Shown here in pieces: positions 58,562 through 64,000 of a stretch of DNA of 64,000 bases. The position numbers and the translations under genes are program-made. Source of the DNA: JAHELQ01 sp964491915 (GTDB taxonomy: Bacteria; Acidobacteriota; Aminicenantia; UBA2199). Location of the stretch: contig CAZBHS010000033.1 of NCBI GenBank assembly GCA_964491915.1, forward strand, positions 1 through 64,000. Direction: 5' to 3'. The notes below the pieces were generated by a model, which worked only from the letters and a program-made list of their open reading frames with translations, had not been told where the DNA came from and made no database searches. Positions within the stretch are counted from its first letter, which is position 1; each line of letters starts with the position of its first letter.

Positions 58562-59452
58562 CTATATCCCCGACTCCCGAAGCTCTTCGAATAACTTCCT
58601 CTGCTTGTCGTCCAGACTGGCCGGCAATACCGCCTGTAAACGGACCAATAGGTTGCCGTCCGCCGCCCCCTTCTTGCCCGGAAGCCCTTTGCCTTTGACC
58701 CGCATCATGCTGTTGTTTTTGGAATTGGCCGGCACTTTCAATTTGATCTGACTGCCGTCCAATGTGGTGATTTCCACGCCGCCCCCCAATACCATAACGG
58801 TCAGCGGCACCTTCGCTTCCATCACCAAATTCCGGCCTTTGACTTCAAAATCCGGATGCGGTTCCACAATAATTTTGCACATCAAGTCGGACCGCTGCCC
58901 GGTCCAGGAATCCATAGCCCCTTTGCCCCGGAGCCGCAGCTTCTGACCCGTCTCGATCCCCTTGGGAATCGTGATATCCAGGACTTCCTCCCCATTACCG
59001 GTGTCCAGGTTCACCCGCCGCTTGGCCCCCAATACAGCGTCCTGTAAACCGACGCGGAGTTCCACCTCAGTGGCCCTGGGCTGCCGCGGCTGCTGCTGAA
59101 ATCCCCCGCCGCCGCGGGAACCGCGCCGTCCGCCGAACAGATTCGAGAATATATCGCCCCCAAACCCGAATTCCCGAAACAGATTACCAGGATCAAAGCC
59201 GCTGAAAATATCCTCCTGCGAATATTTCCGCGAAAAGCCCTCGGCGCCGAACATATCGTATTGTTTCCGCTTTTCGTCGTTACTCAAAACAGCGTATGCT
59301 TCGTTTATCTTCTTGAATTTCTCTTCCGCCACTTTATCATCCTCGTTCTTATCCGGATGGTATTTCATTGCCAGTTTGCGGAACGCCTTCTTCAATTCAT
59401 CTTTTGTGGCGCCCTTGGTAACGCCCAACAGTTTGTAATAATCCTCAGCCAT
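58562..59452 (-). CDS. DnaJ-class co-chaperone (CbpA type)
   Basis: A 296-residue type II J-protein: J domain AEDYYKLLGVTKGATKDELKKAFRK with HPD (YHPDKNED), a Gly/Phe-rich linker (SGFDPGNLFREFGFGGDIF, then a short GRRGSRGGGG run), and two C-terminal substrate-binding beta domains (VELRVGLQDAVLG, LDITIPKGIETGQKLRLRGKG, HPDFEVKGRNL). The CxxCxGxG zinc domain is absent, so it is CbpA-like rather than DnaJ. It would stimulate a DnaK not present in this window. ATG 59452 is chosen over a GTG five codons earlier. Confidence 0.93.
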   Translation of the reverse strand: MAEDYYKLLGVTKGATKDELKKAFRKLAMKYHPDKNEDDKVAEEKFKKINEAYAVLSNDEKRKQYDMFGAEGFSRKYSQEDIFSGFDPGNLFREFGFGGDIFSNLFGGRRGSRGGGGFQQQPRQPRATEVELRVGLQDAVLGAKRRVNLDTGNGEEVLDITIPKGIETGQKLRLRGKGAMDSWTGQRSDLMCKIIVEPHPDFEVKGRNLVMEAKVPLTVMVLGGGVEITTLDGSQIKLKVPANSKNNSMMRVKGKGLPGKKGAADGNLLVRLQAVLPASLDDKQRKLFEELRESGI

Positions 59453-59493
59453 CAGTATTTCCCTCACTAGATTTCAAATTCGATTTATCCTAA

Positions 59494-59522
59494 ATTATAA
59501 AAAAAACCACTCCAAAAATCAA
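59494..59522 (-). promoter_or_regulatory. cbpA-like gene promoter
   Basis: Minus strand TTGATT (59522-59517), a 17-nt spacer and TATAAT (59499-59494), about 40 bases before the ATG. Confidence 0.55.
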
Positions 59523-59614
59523 GTCCTTTAATGTCATAATTTAACAATATCCCCCTCAAACCACTCTCTCTACCCCAAAATCCCCACCAAAATCCTACCC
59601 TCCACCCCAATTTA

Positions 59615-59653
59615 ACCATAATATTTTTAAATGGCAATTAAAAATATTATGGT
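59615..59653. repeat. Perfect 16-bp AT-rich inverted repeat
   Basis: ACCATAATATTTTTAA (59615-59630), a 7-base loop, then TTAAAAATATTATGGT (59638-59653). It lies alone in the spacer between the DnaJ-like gene and the toxin gene. It might be a bidirectional terminator, a binding site or the relic of an element end. The rest of 59523-59794 shows nothing. Confidence 0.6.
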
Positions 59654-59794
59654 AAAATTGAAAAATTTCGCCCCATAACTAGACTAACAACATTCAGAGT
59701 CCGTGGGATAAAAAATTAGGCAACGACCATTACTTTTGGGTAGGACTTATTGAAAAAGCCTGTCTCCTGAAAAGCCTCAATTCATTTAAGTTTA

Positions 59795-60070
59795 TCAATA
59801 TACCTGATCATGATCCCCTATGTTGATGGGGATGATTTCTTTGTCTTTAATGAGAAATTCAATCGTTAAGCGAACTGACATATTTATAGACACAGAGTGT
59901 AGATCCCTATATTTACCATCTATTTTATGTAAACGTAAGGCTTTATGAAAAGGATTCAGTTCAAGTATTTTTAGGACTTTTTCATATTGACTCGAAACTT
60001 CAGGGTGCTTATCTAAAAACTTTTTTGCGCGCTTATTATAGCTCGAAGTATATTTAATTCTATATTTCAT
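59795..60070 (-). CDS. RelE/YafQ-type toxin
   Basis: A 91-residue RelE-superfamily protein: MKYRIKYTSSYNKRAKKFLDKHP, then LRLHKIDGKYRDLHSVSINMSVRLTIEFL and IIPINIGDHDQVY. The GDHDQVY ending and basic core fit ribosome-dependent mRNA interferases of the YafQ/RelE group. It overlaps the antitoxin gene by 11 nt. Confidence 0.87.
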   Translation of the reverse strand: MKYRIKYTSSYNKRAKKFLDKHPEVSSQYEKVLKILELNPFHKALRLHKIDGKYRDLHSVSINMSVRLTIEFLIKDKEIIPINIGDHDQVY

Positions 60071-60317
60071 TCTTCAAGCGTTTGATATGATCCTCAACAC
60101 TCTCCTTGATAAAACGTCCCGCAGCCATATCTTCATGCGCTTCCTTAAGAGCGATATCCAGGCGGCACTCAAGATATTTATTGTATTCGTCGATATCAAT
60201 CACAACGTATTTTTGTTTTCCCCGAACAGTGATAACAGCCTCGCTGTCACTATCGACGATTTGGTCGAACACTGAAACTCCCTTCTTTTTTAGTTCATTT
60301 GCAGTCACGAGAGTCAT
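60060..60317 (-). CDS. Phd/YefM-type antitoxin
   Basis: An 85-residue antitoxin (TLVTANELKKKGVSVFDQ, AVITVRGKQKYVVIDIDEYNKYLE) with an acidic C-terminal tail that would wrap the toxin. GGAGCTAGAA-ATG start. First gene of the toxin-antitoxin operon, with its own promoter at 60366-60394. Confidence 0.87.
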   Translation of the reverse strand: MTLVTANELKKKGVSVFDQIVDSDSEAVITVRGKQKYVVIDIDEYNKYLECRLDIALKEAHEDMAAGRFIKESVEDHIKRLKNEI

Positions 60318-60365
60318 TTCTAGCTCCTTTGTTTTGAGTACGATATCTTAACCACGCACAATACC

Positions 60366-60394
60366 ATTATACGCACTATCAAGAGTACTTTCAA
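60366..60394 (-). promoter_or_regulatory. Toxin-antitoxin operon promoter
   Basis: Minus strand TTGAAA (60394-60389), a 17-nt spacer and TATAAT (60371-60366), 48 bases before the antitoxin ATG. No obvious palindrome overlaps it. Confidence 0.6.
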
Positions 60395-60656
60395 TTGCAC
60401 GATACACTTTTCTTTATTTTTTTACATTATATTTGGATTTATCAAATTTTCTCGTATGCCAAATCGCGGAGGTTCAGATAATCCATTTGGGTTCCCAATT
60501 TGTAGGTCCCCAGGTTTTTGGATAGTCCCGCATTGTTGGACGGCGTTTTGCCGTTATTGCCGGCTTGTCTCTCATTTTCACGCGCTTTTCGTTTTTTTGT
60601 CATTGGTTTACCCTAAATTGAGATCTTCAAGATATAATGAATCGGAGGGATTGTCA
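60395..60656. other. Intergenic spacer, little recognised
   Basis: T-rich spacer between the toxin-antitoxin operon and the second DUF234 ATPase. A lone TATAAT at 60633-60638 could be a -10 for the genes downstream, but no matching -35 is present. Confidence 0.3.
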
Positions 60657-60755
60657 ATGGCGTTCATTTTTTTGGGAGCTTGTTGGGGAGAGGTTGATTT
60701 TTTTCGGGTTTGTATTATTATAATCTGGAAACGAAAAAATGAGAACATTTTATAG
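60657..60755 (+). CDS. Possible 32-residue small ORF coupled to the ATPase
   Basis: ATG 60657 follows CGGAGGGATTGTCA, a good ribosome site. The frame encodes MAFIFLGACWGEVDFF, a hydrophobic stretch and a basic tail, ending inside the first codons of the ATPase gene (17-nt overlap). It may be a leader that couples translation, or chance. Confidence 0.25.
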   Translation: MAFIFLGACWGEVDFFRVCIIIIWKRKNENIL

Positions 60756-62115
60756 AGAGCATGAACTAGAAGCTTTGGAGAAGGAGTTTTCGCGGTCCGG
60801 GTCGTCGTTTGTGGTGGTGTATGGGCGGCGGCGGGTTGGGAAGACTACGTTGATTCAGCGGTTTGTGGAAGGGAAGCGGGCGGTTTATTTTTTGGCGGAC
60901 ACTCAACTGGAGCGGGTTCAGGTAGGGCGGTTCGCTGAGATTTGCGCCGGGGTTTTGGGAGACGGGACTCTGGGGAACTTGACTATGGAGACCTGGGACC
61001 AGGTGGTTCGGTATTTGGCCAAGACCATTGATCGCTCGTCCAAGACTGTGATTGTGATTGACGAGTTTCAATATTTGGCGCGGGTCAATCCGGCTGTACC
61101 GTCGATTTTTCAGAGGCTCTGGGATGAGTTTCTCAAACCTCTGCCGGTGATGCTTGTGCTCTCCGGGTCGTTGATTAGCATGATGTACCGTCATACGTTG
61201 AGCTATGATAGCCCTCTGTACGGCAGGCGAACGGCGCAGATGCGGTTGAAGCCGTTGCGGTTTAGGGATTTCAGTCTGTTTTTTCAAGGCGTTGGAGCGC
61301 GGGAGAGGATCGAGTTGTATGCTATTGTGTCGGGGGTGCCCAAGTATATCGAGCTGTTTGCCGGCAATGGGAGTTTGATGGAGAGGATTGCCGAGAATGT
61401 GCTGGATCCCAATGGTTTTTTGTACCAGGAGCCGATGTTCATTTTGAACGAGGAGCTGACGGAAACCGCCACCTATTTTTCCATTATGGCGGCCATTTCC
61501 GCCGGCGAACATAAGATCGGCAACATCGCCAAGAAGCTGCAAATCCCCGCCAATCATTTGACTTCGTTTTTGCAGAAGCTCATCGAGCTGGACCTTTTGG
61601 AGCGGCAGGTGCCGGTGACAGAGGAGAATCCCGCCAAGAGCAAGAAGGGGCTCTATTTTATCAAGGATCATTTTTTCCGGTTTTGGTTCCGCTATGTGTT
61701 CCCCTATCGCAGTTATCTGGAGATCGGCAACCGGGGGGCTGTGGAGAAAAAAATCGAGGAGAGTCTCGGCCAGTTTGTGTCGTTGCCGTTTGAGGCGGTG
61801 ATGCGGGAGTATTTGCTGGATTATCCGCCGTTTGAGATGACGCGGATTGGGCGTTGGTGGAACAAGTCGGAAGAGGTGGATATCGTGGCCATCGGGCAGA
61901 AGGACATCCTCTTCGGCGAATGCAAGTGGTCGTCCCGCCCGGTGGGGACCAATATTCTCGATGACTTGAAGCGCAAAGCGAAGCTGGTTCCCCAATCGGG
62001 TCAAACCCAATGGTTCGCCCTCTTTGCGAAGTCCGGTTTCACCGACGAGATTCACGCCCTCGCCAAATCGAATCCCCATCTTCTGCTCTACGACCTGCAA
62101 ATCCTGGATATTTAG
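60739..62115 (+). CDS. AAA-type ATPase with DUF234 C-terminal domain (paralogue)
   Basis: A 458-residue relative of the 38238 ATPase: MRTFYREHELEAL, Walker A VYGRRRVGKTTLI, Walker B TVIVIDEFQYLA, sensor LVLSGSLISMM, the ARERIELYAIVSGVPKYIELF linker, a winged helix, and a C-terminal nuclease-like domain (EEVDIVAIGQKDILFGECKW, where the E-V-D and E-C-K residues resemble a PD-(D/E)XK site). Role unknown. The antisense strand is also open for 467 codons because of codon bias, but carries no protein features. Confidence 0.85.
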   Translation: MRTFYREHELEALEKEFSRSGSSFVVVYGRRRVGKTTLIQRFVEGKRAVYFLADTQLERVQVGRFAEICAGVLGDGTLGNLTMETWDQVVRYLAKTIDRSSKTVIVIDEFQYLARVNPAVPSIFQRLWDEFLKPLPVMLVLSGSLISMMYRHTLSYDSPLYGRRTAQMRLKPLRFRDFSLFFQGVGARERIELYAIVSGVPKYIELFAGNGSLMERIAENVLDPNGFLYQEPMFILNEELTETATYFSIMAAISAGEHKIGNIAKKLQIPANHLTSFLQKLIELDLLERQVPVTEENPAKSKKGLYFIKDHFFRFWFRYVFPYRSYLEIGNRGAVEKKIEESLGQFVSLPFEAVMREYLLDYPPFEMTRIGRWWNKSEEVDIVAIGQKDILFGECKWSSRPVGTNILDDLKRKAKLVPQSGQTQWFALFAKSGFTDEIHALAKSNPHLLLYDLQILDI

Positions 62116-62187
62116 CTCTCTTCCATTCAATTCCAAATACCAATCCCCCAATTTCAGAGGGATTTTCAAAAAAAAGAGTTGCGGAAC

Positions 62188-62481
62188 GAGTGTCTGTGGC
62201 TACAGAATGAGCGTCTGTGGCTACAGAATGAGCGTCTGTGGCTACAGAATGAGCGTCTGTGACTGCGGAATGCGCGTCTGTGGCTGCGGAATGCGCGTCT
62301 GTGACTGCGGAATGCGCGCCTGTGATTGCCGAACGCGCGGCTGTGGCTGCGAAACGCGCGCCTGTGGTTGCCGAACGCGCGCCTCTGGTTGCGGAACGCG
62401 CGCCTGTGGTTGCGGTATGCGCGGCGGTGATCGCGGCACGCGCGGCGGTGATCGCGGCACGCGCGCGGTTGATCGTGTGGC
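62188..62481. repeat. 21-bp tandem repeat, 14 units
   Basis: Fourteen successive 21-bp units of the type G(A/C)GCGTCTGTGGCTRCRGAAT. The first three are nearly identical; later ones drift towards a CG-rich GCGCGCCTGTGGTTGCSGAAC, and units 12 and 13 are identical to each other. The period is a multiple of three, so frames through the array are open and encode 7-residue repeats, but TGA occurs in the first units of the frame that is otherwise best. Coding is not supported. Confidence 0.85.
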
Positions 62482-62865
62482 GATCATGTCCCGCTTTGAA
62501 TTATCCAAAATGATGAATGTTTCAATGATCCGCGTCACAATTTTTCAGGCAACGTTCACGAACCGCCATTCCACCCGGGAATGTTTCTCCGCTTCCCCCT
62601 TCGAATCAGTGGCAGGCCCAGTCATTTTCCGGGGATCGTCATGGAGGCAGAAAGAATATACCACACATAAGCCACAATTGCAATAAAAAAACCACTCTTA
62701 AACCCAGTGAACACCTCGCTCTCCCACCAATTCTTATTTTCCCAATCATTTCATAAAATACCCCATAATATATCACTAGACAGTTAGACATTTTTAGTCC
62801 TAAAACTCAAATAAACTCATTTTTGCCGGGCAATTAGATTTTTATTATTTATTGGGAGCCACCAC
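62482..62865. other. Intergenic region before RiPP locus 2
   Basis: About 380 bases with falling GC content towards the RiPP promoter. No ORF with a ribosome site, no hairpin with a T-run, no further repeat units were seen. Confidence 0.35.
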
Positions 62866-62894
62866 TTGACATTGCACATTTCTTTTTGCATAAT
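62866..62894 (+). promoter_or_regulatory. Promoter of RiPP precursor 2
   Basis: TTGACA (62866-62871), a 17-nt spacer and CATAAT (62889-62894), 30 bases before the precursor ATG. Confidence 0.55.
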
Positions 62895-62924
62895 GTAAAA
62901 ATAAAATCGTAGGGGAGGGGCTCA

Positions 62925-63077
62925 ATGATTGAAGTTTCATTTGAAGGAATTAACCACTTGGATCAAGAAGAAACGAATGAACGGAATGACCGTTCCAGCA
63001 CCGATTGTGGATGCGCCTGCTGCATCTGTGCGCCAAATGTTGCAGGTGCTGGTTCATCGACCGCTGATATCAGTTAA
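62925..63077 (+). CDS. RiPP precursor peptide 2 (50 residues, Cys-rich)
   Basis: A 50-codon ORF behind AGGGGAGGGG. The leader MIEVSFEGINHLDQEETNER is acidic. The core DCGCACCICAPN holds five Cys at 28, 30, 32, 33 and 35, followed by VAGAGSSTADIS. Dense alternating Cys near the C-terminus with a radical SAM/maturase gene 139 bases downstream is the standard layout of ranthipeptide or sactipeptide-type loci. The family is not recognised. After the TAA the same frame continues for 16 codons (RYHLNVDAGTVNADLN) with a sequence resembling the peptide tail (NVAGAGSSTADIS), hinting at an ancestral longer or repeated precursor. Confidence 0.65.
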   Translation: MIEVSFEGINHLDQEETNERNDRSSTDCGCACCICAPNVAGAGSSTADIS

Positions 63078-63130
63078 AGATATCATCTCAATGTTGATGC
63101 TGGCACAGTTAATGCTGACCTAAATTAGAG

Positions 63131-63171
63131 AAAAGTCACACAATAAATAAAAGATTTGTGTGACTTTTTTT
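63131..63171 (+). terminator. Strong terminator/attenuator between precursor and maturase
   Basis: AAAAGTCACACA (63131-63142) pairs perfectly over 12 bp with TGTGTGACTTTT (63157-63168), followed by a T-run to 63171. It should end most transcripts after the precursor and lower the maturase dose. Confidence 0.85.
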
Positions 63172-63215
63172 CTAAAAAAACAAAACACTAAATCAAAAAA
63201 AAGGAATAACAACCA

Positions 63216-64000
63216 ATGGAAAAGATTTTTACAGAATATAAAAATTTTAACGGAATTGGTTTCTATGAAAACGACCAGGCGTTCATTTACGAAACCTATA
63301 CCAACAGTATCTTGAAAGTACAACCGGTCATTCTTGGAATCATCGATGATTCCTTCAAACTGAATGATGCGTCAATACAGAACAAATACAAACACGAGTT
63401 TGCCCCCAACGATATCGAGGAAGCGTTAGCAGGGATAAAAAACCTCAAAGAGCAGAATGTTCTTTCCGATTTCAGAATTCCGTCTTTGTCGATTTCGGGA
63501 AAAAATAAGACGCTCGAAAAAGTCAAAAGTAAAATCCTGGGCAATATGACACAACTCGTTTTTAATGTCACAGAGGAATGCAACCTTCGCTGCCGGTATT
63601 GTATCTACTCCGGTACATACAAAAAACGGAGGAGCCACAACAAAGATAATAAAATTAGCTGGGAAACCGCTGAAAAAGCTATCGATTATTTCCTTTCAAA
63701 CAGCGACAAATCTGAAGCCCAGTATGTATCATTCTACGGCGGCGAACCATTCTTGAGATTTGATTTCATTAAAAAGGCGATCGAGTTTATTAGCAAAAAA
63801 GAACCGGATGTTCATTTTGCCATCACTTCCAACGCGACAGTTATCAACAGAGAAATTATCAGCTTTCTTGCCAAACACAATACCCAACTAACAATCAGTC
63901 TAGATGGCCCGGAGCGAATTCACGACCAGAATAGAATATTTGTAAACCAAAACGGAACACACCAGGCTGTCTCCGGGGTAATTGAGCTTATAAAAAAAGA
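63216..64000 (+). CDS. Radical SAM peptide maturase of RiPP locus 2 (partial, runs off the end)
   Basis: The first 261 codons of a radical SAM enzyme, starting MEKIFTEYKNFNGIGFYEN after AAGGAA. A 110-residue N-terminal domain (possible leader-peptide recognition) precedes the cluster motif Cys122-X3-Cys126-X2-Cys129 (EECNLRCRYCIYSG). VSFYGGEPFLRF (GGE motif) and TISLDGPERIHDQNR, typical of SPASM-type maturases, follow. The SPASM region lies beyond the window. Located after the Cys-rich precursor and terminator, it most likely modifies that peptide. Confidence 0.88.
   Translation, partial: MEKIFTEYKNFNGIGFYENDQAFIYETYTNSILKVQPVILGIIDDSFKLNDASIQNKYKHEFAPNDIEEALAGIKNLKEQNVLSDFRIPSLSISGKNKTLEKVKSKILGNMTQLVFNVTEECNLRCRYCIYSGTYKKRRSHNKDNKISWETAEKAIDYFLSNSDKSEAQYVSFYGGEPFLRFDFIKKAIEFISKKEPDVHFAITSNATVINREIISFLAKHNTQLTISLDGPERIHDQNRIFVNQNGTHQAVSGVIELIKK

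Noticed and set aside
60456..60656. Upstream part of a 99-codon ORF before the second ATPase
   Set aside because: No ribosome site at its first ATG and unlikely composition; only the last 32 codons have a plausible start.
60766..62169. 467-codon antisense ORF across the second DUF234 ATPase gene
   Set aside because: Pro/Arg/Gln/His-rich with no domain or ribosome site; explained by codon bias of the sense gene.
62188..62481. Possible CRISPR array
   Set aside because: Units are contiguous 21-bp repeats without spacers and no cas genes are present; it is a minisatellite.

Overview
The window reads like one scaffold of a metagenome-assembled or draft genome (a 10-N gap sits at 34030-34039) from a Gram-negative-type bacterium. 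Several proteins carry lipobox signal peptides, and there are large secreted beta-propeller and FG-GAP proteins, FtsEX, CorA, MscS and GatB. Promoters are mostly of the TTGACA-17-TATAAT type. The mix of secreted Kelch, FG-GAP and PD40 proteins, radical-SAM peptide maturases, DUF234-type ATPases and minisatellite-like repeats recalls Acidobacteriota/Aminicenantes-type genomes. That placement is a guess: there is no rRNA or other phylogenetic marker beyond gatB and one tRNA.

Layout. 1-4568: the end of a surface protein, a candidate small RNA, a lipoprotein plus trypsin-fold protease pair, and a lipoprotein. 4757-8780: an AT-rich minus-strand RiPP operon (small Cys-containing precursor, beta-propeller lipoprotein, two radical SAM enzymes), bracketed by a direct duplication of the neighbouring lipoprotein's promoter and start region. 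9032-14086: a 1684-residue secreted protein with 12 Kelch motifs and 120-bp C-terminal repeats. 14361-18318: THEP1 NTPase, an AraC-type regulator and a short DnaE behind a promoter with an SOS-like box. 18465-20780: tRNA(CAT), a zinc-ribbon coiled-coil protein and gatB. 20801-26488: a tight four-gene operon (PLP lyase, DUF1611 protein, PP-loop/creatininase fusion, dipeptide epimerase) that I infer acts on D-Glu, muropeptides or a related amide. 26489-31198: membrane housekeeping genes (MscS, LapA, UPF0316, CorA, FtsEX).

31400-43000: a 25-residue membrane peptide, D-Ala-D-Ala dipeptidase, a subtilisin with P-domain, AraC regulator, a frameshifted NTF2-like gene, an AAA/DUF234 ATPase behind tandem palindromes, an EEP nuclease, a DUF6765 protein and a lipoprotein aldose epimerase. 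43237-51388: a hybrid histidine kinase, a bacterial cereblon-like (CULT) protein, an S9 peptidase, and a sodium/solute symporter and acyltransferase whose promoters imply leaderless mRNAs. 51400-60400: decayed GyrI-like and Phd genes with 9-nt repeats, two secreted beta-propellers, a PadR/B12-radical-SAM operon, a papain-fold protein with catalytic Cys replaced by Ser, DnaJ/CbpA and a RelE-type toxin-antitoxin pair. 60739-64000: a second DUF234 ATPase, a 14-unit 21-bp tandem repeat, and a second RiPP locus (50-residue Cys-rich precursor, strong terminator, radical SAM maturase running off the end).

The most novel-looking systems are the two radical-SAM peptide loci and the PP-loop/creatininase operon. 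The Ser-for-Cys papain homologue and the cereblon homologue are the most notable single genes. All functional statements rest on motif reading without database searches.
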